The notes under the pieces were generated by a model. It was not told the DNA's origin and did not search any database. It worked only from the letters and a program-made list of their open reading frames with translations. Below are positions 37,160-46,201 of a stretch of 64,000 nt of DNA, piece by piece (the first letter of the stretch is position 1; each line of letters starts with the position of its first letter). The position numbers were made by a program, and so were the translations under genes. Source of the stretch: AAA164-E04 sp014239995 (GTDB lineage Bacteria > Verrucomicrobiota > Verrucomicrobiia > Limisphaerales > AAA164-E04); contig JAQWLM010000002.1 of the NCBI GenBank assembly GCA_029247315.1, positions 62,001 to 126,000 on the forward strand. Direction: 5' to 3'.

Positions 37160-37804
37160 ATGAAAACCAACACCCTGTCGCAAACCCTCATTGATCTGCT
37201 GGACGACCTGCCTGAAAGCCAGGGAGTAACGGTCAACTGGATGATTGAAAAAACCGGTGGCCGAGGCGTTTACCTTCTCTTTATATGGCTCAGTCTGCCC
37301 TTTGTGTTACCCGTTTCATTGCCCGGCACGAGCGTCGTTGTTGGGCTCATTCTTCTGTTGCTTTGTTCCTCCATGCTGATGGGGAAGGTGGGAAAACTGC
37401 CCCGGTTTATCGGAGAACGCCCATTGCCCATGCATCGAACATCCAGATTTTATCGGGGTAGCATAGGCTTTCTGAACTGGCTGGAACGTTGGGTAAAACC
37501 AAGGAAAAGCGAATGGATTCACTGGAAGTTTGTATCCACCTTGAACACACTTCTTCTGGCTTTTTTATCCTTCCTGCTTGTATGTCCGGTCCCGGGAATG
37601 ATACCTTTTACCAATTCCCTCCCGACTTATGCGATGATACTCATTGCCGCAGGGGTCATGGAGGAGGACGGGGTCTGCCTATGCTACGGATATTTTTTGG
37701 TGCTGGCCACAGGGGCATACTTCACGCTTGTCGCAGGGGGCATAATAACGTTGTTGTTGCGATACTATGAAGATATTTTGATTTGGTTGCGCGAGCTCAG
37801 ATGA
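37160..37804 (+). CDS. ExoD family membrane protein
   Basis: 214 residues from the ATG at 37160 (in-frame GTG at 37133 is an alternative). Three or four membrane spans (LLFIWLSLPFVLPVSLPGTSVVVGLILLLLCSSMLMG, LLLAFLSFLLVCPVPGMIPFTNSLPTYAMILIAAG) with the repeat-like PGT/PFTNSLP motifs typical of ExoD. ExoD is linked to exopolysaccharide production, but its biochemical role is unknown. Its TGA overlaps the recJ ATG by four bases (ATGA). Confidence 0.88.
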   Translation: MKTNTLSQTLIDLLDDLPESQGVTVNWMIEKTGGRGVYLLFIWLSLPFVLPVSLPGTSVVVGLILLLLCSSMLMGKVGKLPRFIGERPLPMHRTSRFYRGSIGFLNWLERWVKPRKSEWIHWKFVSTLNTLLLAFLSFLLVCPVPGMIPFTNSLPTYAMILIAAGVMEEDGVCLCYGYFLVLATGAYFTLVAGGIITLLLRYYEDILIWLRELR

Positions 37805-39513
37805 ATTACAGGTGGACCATAGCACCGATACAGGATCTTAAAGTTAAGCGCCTGGGGGAGGAGTTTGGACTGTCACCTCTACTGGCTCGATGCCTCCTGA
37901 ACCGTGGACACGGCAATTCTGAGGAAGTGGATCACTTTCTTCGCCCCAAGCTCAAAAACCTGTCGGATCCCTTTACCCTTCCAAATATACAAAAGGCTGT
38001 GGAACGCCTTCTACAGGCTCGGGAACTGGGTCAAAAAGTGGTGGTGTTCGGCGATTATGATGTGGATGGTGTCACCTCAACGGCGTTGATTATTGAAGTT
38101 CTGCGAGAACTTGGGTGGAGAATGGACTACTACCTGCCTCACCGACTCGAGGAGGGATACGGTTTGAGTCAGGATGGTGTCGAGAATTGCCTTCGAAAAC
38201 TTAAGCCGGACCTTATCCTTGCCGTCGACTGCGGGTCCACGGCAGTCGACACCATCGGGTGGCTCAAGGAGCGCAATCTGGATGTCATCGTATTGGATCA
38301 CCACCAAGTCACGGATCCCGAACCTGAGGCTTATGCCTTGGTGAACCCTCATCTCAACGGGGGACATCTCTGTGAACTGAGTTCCGTCGGTCTGGCCTTC
38401 AAACTGGCGCATGCAATGATCAAGGCCTGCCGTGCATTGAACCAACCTCCATCGGTTCACGACTTTGACATGCGTCCCCTGCTCGACCTTGTAGCACTCG
38501 GGACAGTTGCCGACCTTGTGCCATTAACGGGTGAAAACCGCGTTCTAGTCACCACTGGCCTCAAGCACTTGAACCAGACACACCGAGCGGGCTTGCTGGC
38601 ACTCATGGAAATTGCGCAGGTCCGCGATCAGGTGGGTGTTTTCGAAATCAGCTTTCAGTTGGGCCCTCGCATCAATGCAGCGGGCCGACTGGTCAACGCG
38701 GATACAGCGCTTCGACTGATGCTCAGTGACAATCTGGAAGAGGGACGTATGCTTGCCAATGAGCTGGATACACGCAACAAGGAACGGCAGGCCATCGAGA
38801 AAGGAATCGCAGACCAGGCCACCGAAACGATCCGCTCCCAGTTTGACTCCTCCCGTGATTTTATCATCGTGGAAGGCCGCCATGACTGGCATGTGGGTGT
38901 CGTTGGCATTGTTGCCTCACGCATACTTAGGGAATTTTATCGTCCCACCATCATCTTGGGTGGTGAGGGAACCGAATGGCGTGGATCCGGTCGCAGTGTG
39001 GAGGGCTTTGACCTTGCTGAGGCACTTCGATCCTGTGACGATCTCCTGGTTCGACACGGAGGTCACGCCATGGCGGCGGGCATGTCCATCGATCCAGGGA
39101 ACCTCAAGGAGTTCCGTAAGCGTATCAACGCCTACGCTGCCGATAAGATGAGAAAGGAATGTCTCACTCCCGTATTGAAACTAGATGCTGCCATCCCACT
39201 CGCAGAGATATCATTGGAGAGGATGGAGGAACTTGGACGACTGCATCCCTTCGGCGCTGGCAATACAGCCCTCCAATTCACCAGTCAGCGTGTATCACTG
39301 CAAAGCCGACCACACCGCATGGGAAGAGAGCAACAGCACGTTAAATTCTGGGTCACAGATGGCAAGTCAAGCTTTGAGGTGCTCTGGTGGAATTGCGGCA
39401 CTGCAGAACTGCCTTCCGGCAAGTTCGATCTTGCCTACGCACCACAAATCAATGATTTCAATGGACGACGATCCATTCAGCTGAAGCTTCTGGACTGGCG
39501 ACCGGCAAGCTGA
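37801..39513 (+). CDS. recJ: Single-stranded-DNA-specific exonuclease RecJ
   Basis: 570 residues from the ATG that overlaps the exoD-like stop (ATGA). The DHH catalytic blocks are VVFGDYDVDGVTSTALI, LAVDCGSTAVD and VIVLDHHQV, followed by LVALGTVADLVPL, the DHHA1 domain (GPRINAAGRLVNADTAL; HDWHVGVVGIVASRI; GSGRSVEGFDLAEAL; HGGHAMAAGMSI) and the C-terminal OB-like part ending QLKLLDWRP. It degrades 5'-ended single strands in recombination and repair. Confidence 0.97.
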   Translation: MNYRWTIAPIQDLKVKRLGEEFGLSPLLARCLLNRGHGNSEEVDHFLRPKLKNLSDPFTLPNIQKAVERLLQARELGQKVVVFGDYDVDGVTSTALIIEVLRELGWRMDYYLPHRLEEGYGLSQDGVENCLRKLKPDLILAVDCGSTAVDTIGWLKERNLDVIVLDHHQVTDPEPEAYALVNPHLNGGHLCELSSVGLAFKLAHAMIKACRALNQPPSVHDFDMRPLLDLVALGTVADLVPLTGENRVLVTTGLKHLNQTHRAGLLALMEIAQVRDQVGVFEISFQLGPRINAAGRLVNADTALRLMLSDNLEEGRMLANELDTRNKERQAIEKGIADQATETIRSQFDSSRDFIIVEGRHDWHVGVVGIVASRILREFYRPTIILGGEGTEWRGSGRSVEGFDLAEALRSCDDLLVRHGGHAMAAGMSIDPGNLKEFRKRINAYAADKMRKECLTPVLKLDAAIPLAEISLERMEELGRLHPFGAGNTALQFTSQRVSLQSRPHRMGREQQHVKFWVTDGKSSFEVLWWNCGTAELPSGKFDLAYAPQINDFNGRRSIQLKLLDWRPAS

Positions 39514-39586
39514 GCAGAGGGCATTGACAGTCCCATCGGCCAGGCAAAAGCCCGGCATGTGCAGCTTTTCAGATTGAATTACAATC

Positions 39587-40498
39587 ATGCCAGAATCCTC
39601 TGCAAGCAAACCCATCCAGTTCTACAACCGCTATACCAGAAAAATGGAAACTGAGGCGGTCTACGGTGAAAGCTTTCTCAAATGGGCCTACGGGAACAGG
39701 CTTGGCCGACTGACGGTGGAGGGCTTGGTCAAAAAAGCCTTTTTCTCACGGTTTTACGGCTGGTTGATGTCACGCCCTCACACGGTTTCAAAAATCCAGC
39801 CATTTGTGGATGCATTTGGCCTGGATGCCAGTGAATTCGTCCGGACGCCCGATCAGTTCAAATCGTTCAATGATTTTTTCAGTCGAGCATTGAAGCCTGC
39901 AGCAAGGCCTGTTGCGGGGCATCGCGATGCGGTGGTTTTTCCGGCGGATGGCAGGCATCTTGGATTCCAGAATCTCGAGAAGGTCAGCAGCGTTTTTGTA
40001 AAAGGACAATCCTTTGACCTGGATTTGCTGCTGGGCAGCAGGGAACTTGCAAACCAATACCGCCAAGGAACTGCCGTTTTATCCCGGTTATGTCCGACGG
40101 ACTACCATCGTTTCCATTTTTCCATCAATGGCATCCCTGCTCGCCCTGAACTCATCAACGGCTATTTGTATTCCGTCAATCCCATGGCTCTGCGTCAGCA
40201 TCTGACATACCTGTGCCAAAACAAGCGCGTATTGACCCACGTTCACTCGCAAGAGTGCGGTGAAGTCCTTATTCTGGAGATCGGTGCCACCAACGTAGGT
40301 TCCATACGACAAAGCTTTTCGCCTGAAAAACCCGTCCGCAGAGGCGATGAAAAAGGAATCTTTTCTTTCGGTGGTTCAGCCACCATGACTTTTTTTGAAC
40401 CGGGACGTGTCCAGCTTGCGGACGATCTTTTATCGCAGACAGCCAATGCCATCGAGCTGTATGCCCGCATGGGGGATTTCATGGGAAAGGTCCTTTGA
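39587..40498 (+). CDS. psd: Phosphatidylserine decarboxylase proenzyme
   Basis: 303 residues. Blocks: FKSFNDFFSRALKPAARP, FPADGRHLGF, STAVLSRLCPTDYHRFHF and the C-terminal FSFGGSATMTFFEPGRV. The self-cleavage site is at S264 (G-S), which yields the pyruvoyl group of the small C-terminal subunit of about 40 residues. It makes phosphatidylethanolamine at the inner membrane. It starts 73 bp after recJ on the same strand. Confidence 0.95.
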   Translation: MPESSASKPIQFYNRYTRKMETEAVYGESFLKWAYGNRLGRLTVEGLVKKAFFSRFYGWLMSRPHTVSKIQPFVDAFGLDASEFVRTPDQFKSFNDFFSRALKPAARPVAGHRDAVVFPADGRHLGFQNLEKVSSVFVKGQSFDLDLLLGSRELANQYRQGTAVLSRLCPTDYHRFHFSINGIPARPELINGYLYSVNPMALRQHLTYLCQNKRVLTHVHSQECGEVLILEIGATNVGSIRQSFSPEKPVRRGDEKGIFSFGGSATMTFFEPGRVQLADDLLSQTANAIELYARMGDFMGKVL

Positions 40499-40588
40499 AG
40501 GCATGGGAAGCTATCCTTTCACGACGCAGGGGCAGCTGGAACGCCCTTGATGCTAAAAAAGAGGGAACATATCAACTTCTGACATCCA

Positions 40589-43060
40589 ATGAAAACCCCT
40601 TGGCTTTCAAAACAACTCACGTGGGTCCTGCCCTTGCTTTTCCTGAATGGCTGCGCGCTCCAGGCGGAAATGCCACGGCAACCCTTTATCGCGCAAATAC
40701 AAAGACTCACTGCAGCGATGCAGTTTCTGGGAATGCCAATCGCCGAATCATCACTCCAGCGTCTCAATATGGCGCTGGACCAGAAGGAAGTGAAGAAGAT
40801 CACCACGCTGCTGGACACGTTGGCCTTGTTTGAAGTGCATATCAACCCGGAGTCGCGCGTCAAGGTACACCGGACATCTGCATCTCCCATACTGCATCAG
40901 GGCGGCTACACCCCGTTCCTCGTCAAGATTGTGAACCAAGCCACCGTTACCTCACGAGTGCATGCCACATCACCCCAGTCTGGACAGGTCTATGGTGGAA
41001 TGACACCCTTGTCTGCCCGCCGCATGCAACGCCAATCCCATGATGAATTGAAGGATCCAAAGGGTGATATGGAGCGGTTTCTTGATCTGAGCTTTTACGA
41101 ACTTCCCCCCATGACCCCTCACTTGAGTGGTCTCGCCCTGGAATACAAGCTTCTGTGGATCTATGCCTCCAGCAGTGGCATCATGGAGGCGACCATTGGA
41201 TTTGATGTGGGGGAGAAAACACAGGATATTGGATTTCGAGGAGAAGTTCCGGTTTTGTTCCATATCCAGCCTGCCGTAAAGATTCGCCTCAATATCATGG
41301 ATGTGGACGGAAAACCAAGCACCGCGCGGCTCGTTTTTCGTGATGAGGCCGGGCACGTCTTTCCAGCGCAAGCCAAGCGGGTAGCTCCTGATTTCTACTT
41401 CCAGGAACAGATCTACAGACATTCAGGGCAATCCATTCTGCTGCCTCCCGGCAGATACGACCTGGAAAGCTCGCGCGGTCCCGAATACCGGGTCCAGAAA
41501 CGTATCGTGGACGTCCCTGAACTCCCTGAACACACATTGAACATCCATCTGGACCGTTGGATTGATCCCTCTCAATACGGTTTCTACAGCGGGGATCACC
41601 ATATTCACGGGGCCGGATGTGCCCATTATGACTCACCCACCCTTGGAGTCAGCCCGTCGGACATGTTCCTGCAGGTCAAGGGAGAGGGACTGAACGTAGG
41701 CTGTGTCCTGACCTGGGGACCCTGCTTTGAATTCCAGCGACAGTTCTTTTCCCCAGACCCTCACCAGCTGAGTGATCCCCTCACGCTGCTGAAGTATGAT
41801 TTGGAAATCAGCGGTTTCGGATCTCAATCCATGGGGCATGTCTGCCTGCTGAACCTCCGGAACCAGACCTATCCCGGGTCTGGTGGAACCAAGGAACGCG
41901 GCTGGCCTACCTGGACAACCCCGGTTTTGAAATGGGCCAGGAAACAGGGAGGCGTCGTCGGATATGCCCATTCGGCCAGCGGCCTCCAGATAGATGCAGA
42001 CGCAAGTTCAGCGCGATTGATGCGACTACTGGACCGTGACAAGGACGGCATGCTGGTGGCGGAAGAAACGCAACGAGGATTCTTGCCGGCGACATTCAGG
42101 CAAATCGATGAGGATACGGACCAGGCCCTCAGTCAAAGCGAGCTACGGCATGTGATCCATACGCAAGCAGACCTGCTGCCCAACTGGGTCGTGCCGGAGA
42201 TGAACGGTGTCGGTGCGATGGAGATATGCGTGAGCACGGCCTTGGGGGCATGCGATTTCATCAGTGCCATGGACACGGCACGCATCCCGGAGTGGAACAT
42301 GTGGTATCATCTGCTGAACTGTGGGTTCCCCTTGAAGGTGAGTGGTGAAACGGATTTTCCGTGCATGAGTGGCAACCGCGTCGGGCAGGGCAGGGTTTAT
42401 GTGCAACTGGGGGAAGTGGAGCAATTGGATTTTGAAAGCTGGTGCCAGGGCCTGAAATCAGGCCGCTCCTATGTTTCGGATGGGTTTGCCCATGCGCTGG
42501 AGTTTACCGTCCATGGAAAGGCTCCTGGTTTTGGACAAGTCCACTTGAGGAAACCAGCAAACGTCTGGGTCAAGGCAAAGGTCAGCTTTGCGCCACAAAC
42601 ACCCCGGACCGTGGCACAGGGCCTGCGTGCCGTACCCGGAGGCATGCGATTCACCGGAGATACGGTCACCTTTCATGGACCTCCCCCATCCGGCATGGTT
42701 GAAGAAGGCCAACGACGTGTGGAGCTCGTCGTCAACGGGCAGCCGGAGCAAGCCTGGACGGTTCCAGCGGACGGGAAAACGCATGATCTTGCATTCAAGG
42801 CATCCATCACCCAAAGCAGCTGGATCGCCCTGAGACAATTTCCGCAGTTGCACACCAACCCCGTGGAAATCCTGGTGGATGAAAATCCAATACGCACATC
42901 GCGAGAGAGCGCGCTCTGGTGCGCGGAGACAATCCGCCAACTGTGGCATGCGCGTGGCCATACGATCATGGAGGAAGAACGCCAGGAGGCACGCCGGGCA
43001 TTCGATGAAGCCATCACCATCTACACCGAGATTGCCGCTGCATCTCCCTCAATACGGTAG
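40589..43060 (+). CDS. CehA/McbA family metallohydrolase with EF-hand insertion
   Basis: 823 residues. The N-terminus is an export signal (LTWVLPLLFLNGCALQA; a lipobox-like LNGC gives C22 as possible lipidation site, though Asn at -2 is unusual). A beta-rich region (about 100-330) precedes the PHP-like metallohydrolase domain with GDHHIHGAGCAHYDSP near residue 336 and GVVGYAHSASGLQ. Inserted at about 480-530 are two EF-hand loops (DRDKDGMLVAEE and DEDTDQALSQSE). CehA relatives hydrolyse esters such as carbaryl; the substrate here is unknown. It starts 90 bp after psd. Confidence 0.83.
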   Translation: MKTPWLSKQLTWVLPLLFLNGCALQAEMPRQPFIAQIQRLTAAMQFLGMPIAESSLQRLNMALDQKEVKKITTLLDTLALFEVHINPESRVKVHRTSASPILHQGGYTPFLVKIVNQATVTSRVHATSPQSGQVYGGMTPLSARRMQRQSHDELKDPKGDMERFLDLSFYELPPMTPHLSGLALEYKLLWIYASSSGIMEATIGFDVGEKTQDIGFRGEVPVLFHIQPAVKIRLNIMDVDGKPSTARLVFRDEAGHVFPAQAKRVAPDFYFQEQIYRHSGQSILLPPGRYDLESSRGPEYRVQKRIVDVPELPEHTLNIHLDRWIDPSQYGFYSGDHHIHGAGCAHYDSPTLGVSPSDMFLQVKGEGLNVGCVLTWGPCFEFQRQFFSPDPHQLSDPLTLLKYDLEISGFGSQSMGHVCLLNLRNQTYPGSGGTKERGWPTWTTPVLKWARKQGGVVGYAHSASGLQIDADASSARLMRLLDRDKDGMLVAEETQRGFLPATFRQIDEDTDQALSQSELRHVIHTQADLLPNWVVPEMNGVGAMEICVSTALGACDFISAMDTARIPEWNMWYHLLNCGFPLKVSGETDFPCMSGNRVGQGRVYVQLGEVEQLDFESWCQGLKSGRSYVSDGFAHALEFTVHGKAPGFGQVHLRKPANVWVKAKVSFAPQTPRTVAQGLRAVPGGMRFTGDTVTFHGPPPSGMVEEGQRRVELVVNGQPEQAWTVPADGKTHDLAFKASITQSSWIALRQFPQLHTNPVEILVDENPIRTSRESALWCAETIRQLWHARGHTIMEEERQEARRAFDEAITIYTEIAAASPSIR

Positions 43061-43276
43061 GCGCACGATCCGCCAGCCAGGCTGTTGGATTCACATCGAT
43101 ACGACGGCCTTTCCAGCCAGTGTTTAAAGGGTCATGCTCAAGTTTGTCATTGACAGCAGCCCCGCCTCGAGGTCTTAATTTGGGCCATCCTTTCGTCAAA
43201 GGCACGGCTGTTGTGTTGCGTCGTTATATGCCTGAGAGGGGTTTAGAGGGACACAGACTTTTGAATTGCTTTTTGT

Positions 43277-44401
43277 ATGAGCAGAAAAAAAATCAATGTT
43301 GCCATTGTTGGGCTTGGGTTCGGAGCCGAGTTCATCCCGATCTATCAGGGTCATCCCAATGCCAACATCCATGCCATCTGCCAACGTAGCAGGAAAAAGC
43401 TCAATGCCATTGGAGATGCCTTCGGGATCGCCAGGCGTTATACCAAGTACGAAGAGGTGCTGAAGGACCCTGAAGTGGATGCCGTCCACATCAACACCCC
43501 CATTCCCGACCATGCCTCCCAGTCCATTGCCGCCCTGAAGGCAGGCAAGCACGTGGCCTGCACCGTTCCCATGGCCACCTCGGCTGAAGACTGCAGGACC
43601 ATCGTCAACCTCTGCAGGAAGACCGGGCTGAAGTACATGATGATGGAAACGGTGGTCTATGCGCGCGAGTTCCTTTTCGTAAAGGAGCTCTATGAGAAGG
43701 GCAAACTGGGAAAAATCCAGTTCCTTCAGGCCAGCCACCAGCAGGACATGGACGGATGGCCCAACTACTGGCCAGGATTGCCGCCCATGCATTATGCGAC
43801 CCATTGTGTTGGCCCCTGCCTGGCCCTGACCAACGACACCGCTGAATATGTCTCCTGCTTCGGGTCCGGCACCATTCGGAAGGACCTGATCAAGCACTAC
43901 AACTCACCCTTTGCCGTCGAGACCACCCACGTCAAATTCAAGGACTCGGACATCAGCGCGCGGATCTATCGCAGCCTCTTCGACACGGCTCGCCAGTATC
44001 GCGAGAGTTTTGATGTCTACGGGGACAAGCAGGCCTTTGAGTGGCCTCTCATTGAAGGAGAGGATCCCGTGCTTCATACGGCCAAAAAGCCCGAGCACAG
44101 GATTCCAAGGCGGATAAAGGTCAAGGACTATGCCTCACGCCTGCCCAGGGGGATCCGTCAGTTTACCACCAAGGGCGTGTACGACCTGGGTAAAAAAACC
44201 CACCTGAGCTTTACTCAGGGAGCGGGACATGGCGGCTCTCACCCCCATCTTGCGCATGAATTTGTCAGTGCCCTGCTTGAGGATCGAGATCCGTTCCCCA
44301 ACGCCCGTCAATCCGCAAACTGGACCTGTGTTGGCATCTGTGCCCACCAATCCGCGTTGAAGGGTGGCAAGATTGTGCAACTACCAAAATTCACGCAGTG
44401 A
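43277..44401 (+). CDS. Gfo/Idh/MocA family oxidoreductase
   Basis: 374 residues. The N-terminal Rossmann fold reads NVAIVGLGFGAEFIPIYQGHPNANIHAICQ (GxGxxA-type nucleotide site), then DAVHINTPIPDHASQSIAALKAGKHVACTVPMA. The catalytic-region EKP is replaced by TVPMA. GHGGSHPHLAHEFVSALLEDRDPFPNA is the typical C-terminal end. It is an NAD(P)-dependent sugar dehydrogenase or related enzyme; substrate unknown. It is followed after 34 bp by an MFS transporter, suggesting a sugar uptake and oxidation pair. Confidence 0.92.
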   Translation: MSRKKINVAIVGLGFGAEFIPIYQGHPNANIHAICQRSRKKLNAIGDAFGIARRYTKYEEVLKDPEVDAVHINTPIPDHASQSIAALKAGKHVACTVPMATSAEDCRTIVNLCRKTGLKYMMMETVVYAREFLFVKELYEKGKLGKIQFLQASHQQDMDGWPNYWPGLPPMHYATHCVGPCLALTNDTAEYVSCFGSGTIRKDLIKHYNSPFAVETTHVKFKDSDISARIYRSLFDTARQYRESFDVYGDKQAFEWPLIEGEDPVLHTAKKPEHRIPRRIKVKDYASRLPRGIRQFTTKGVYDLGKKTHLSFTQGAGHGGSHPHLAHEFVSALLEDRDPFPNARQSANWTCVGICAHQSALKGGKIVQLPKFTQ

Positions 44402-44435
44402 AGAATAGAGTCTTTAATTAAAAAGAACCAAAAAA

Positions 44436-45995
44436 ATGAGTACAGATACGAAACATTCAGCAGGCGACATGTTCCTCTTTTGGGGATGCTTCGTCGCCCT
44501 TATCACCACGGCTTTTGCCTTCATCACAAGGGCATTTCTTGTCAACGACCCAGGCCTCTGGCCCGCTGCTTTTGGCTTGAATGCCGTCCAGGGCCAGGAG
44601 CTGTTTGGTGCAGGCATCTGGCCTTTTGCCATCAGCATCATTGTTTTCAGCCTGATCATTGATCGTATTGGCTACAAAACGGCCATGGTTTTCAGTTTTG
44701 TCTGCTATACGCTCTATGCATTTCTGGCCTTTACAGCGCATGGAGTTGTCAGCAGTGCTGAAGGCGAATCTCTTGCCGATGCCCAGGGCAAGGCCTATAA
44801 CCTTCTTTATTGGGGATCCATAATCCTTGGGCTAGGAAACGGCACTGTGGAAGCCTTTATCAATCCAGTTGTTGCGACGATGTTTCATAAGGAAAAAACA
44901 AAGTGGCTCAATATCCTGCATGCTGGTTGGCCGGGTGGTCTCGTGCTTGGGGGTTTATTGACCATTTTGCTGAAAACACAGGCAGCCAACGACTGGCGCA
45001 TTCTGATATACCTGATCGCGATTCCAGCCGTGGTCTTTCTTATCATGCTCATCAAAGCCAACTTTCCAGTCAACGAACGCGTGGCGTCAGGCACAAGCTA
45101 CAAGGAAATGCTGGCTGAATTTGGAGCCATAGGAGCACTCCTGGCATCGGCCTTGATTTTTGGTCAGCTGGGACAAGTGTGGGGATTGAATGGAGGAGTT
45201 GTATGGGCACTGATCGCAGCTGCGACCATCGCCTACGGAATTTTCTGCAAATCCTTGGGACGTCCGATATTGATCTTCCTCTGTATTATCATGATGCCCC
45301 TGGCAACAACCGAGCTGGGAACCGATGCTGCCATTACCGGAATCATGGCAGAACCAATGACAGCAGCAGGGTATGACCCCTTGTGGGTGCTCATCTACAC
45401 CTCTGCCATCATGGCAGTTCTACGATTCTTCTGCGCGGGTTTCATTGTGGAAAAACTCACTCCTATTGGACTCCTTATTGTATCATCTGCACTTGCCATT
45501 GTAGGTTTATATTTCCTTTCAACGGCACAGGGACTGGCGATGATCTTTATTTTCGCGACACTCTACGGATTCGGAAAAACCTTCTTCTGGCCAACCATGC
45601 TGGGGATTGTATCCGAGCAAAGCCCAAAGGGAGGTGCCTTGACTCTTAATGCCATCGCGGGCATTGGGATGCTCACCGTGGGTATCGTGGGCGGCCCGAT
45701 GATTGGAAAAATGCAGGAAGACGTGGTGGCCAATAAAATGGATAAGGACACCTATGCCTCTATTTCAACTGATAACACTTACCTGCTTGGAGACTACACG
45801 GCTGTGGACGGCTCCAAGGTGGAAGCCCTGGAAGCAGATCAGGCAGCGAAAATAAACGAAGAAGTCAAGGTACTGAAACAGGGGGCATTGGCAAACATCA
45901 CCGTGTTTCCAATCTTCATGCTGGCCTGCTATGTTGGATTACTGATTTACTTTAAGCAACGTGGGGGATACAAGCCGGTAGAAATTCGCCACTGA
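44436..45995 (+). CDS. MFS transporter, probably for a sugar
   Basis: 519 residues with about 12 membrane spans. Start MSTDTKHSAGDMFLFWGCFVALITTAFAFITRAF; the signature-like segments SLIIDRIGYKTAMVFSFV, GLGNGTVEAFINPVVATMF and YGFGKTFFWPTMLGIVSEQ are typical of MFS proteins found beside Gfo/Idh/MocA genes in Planctomycetes and Verrucomicrobia. A polar loop of about 70 residues precedes the last span. Co-transcribed with the upstream oxidoreductase; a strong terminator follows at 46041-46063. Confidence 0.9.
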   Translation: MSTDTKHSAGDMFLFWGCFVALITTAFAFITRAFLVNDPGLWPAAFGLNAVQGQELFGAGIWPFAISIIVFSLIIDRIGYKTAMVFSFVCYTLYAFLAFTAHGVVSSAEGESLADAQGKAYNLLYWGSIILGLGNGTVEAFINPVVATMFHKEKTKWLNILHAGWPGGLVLGGLLTILLKTQAANDWRILIYLIAIPAVVFLIMLIKANFPVNERVASGTSYKEMLAEFGAIGALLASALIFGQLGQVWGLNGGVVWALIAAATIAYGIFCKSLGRPILIFLCIIMMPLATTELGTDAAITGIMAEPMTAAGYDPLWVLIYTSAIMAVLRFFCAGFIVEKLTPIGLLIVSSALAIVGLYFLSTAQGLAMIFIFATLYGFGKTFFWPTMLGIVSEQSPKGGALTLNAIAGIGMLTVGIVGGPMIGKMQEDVVANKMDKDTYASISTDNTYLLGDYTAVDGSKVEALEADQAAKINEEVKVLKQGALANITVFPIFMLACYVGLLIYFKQRGGYKPVEIRH

Positions 45996-46040
45996 TACAA
46001 CGCGATATCTTTCAAGGTATTGACAAAATACAGCCTGTGA

Positions 46041-46068
46041 AAAAGGCGGCCCTCGGGCCGCCTTTTTC
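46041..46068. terminator. Bidirectional rho-independent terminator
   Basis: GGCGGCC / GGCCGCC stem (46045-46051 with 46056-46062) with a four-base CTCG loop, flanked by AAAA on the left and TTTTT on the right, so it can end transcripts from both sides. It lies 45 bp after the MFS stop and 134 bp after the minus-strand IlvD gene stop. Confidence 0.9.
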
Positions 46069-46201
46069 ATTTCCGCATGAGCCTCATCCATTCGTAAACA
46101 GATAAGGTTGCGCAAGGTGATTCAGTGAGGCTCAAGGATAGCCTGGACAACATCCAAAAAGAACATACATCACAAGGCATTGTCTCGAAGTCGGCGAGCC
46201 C

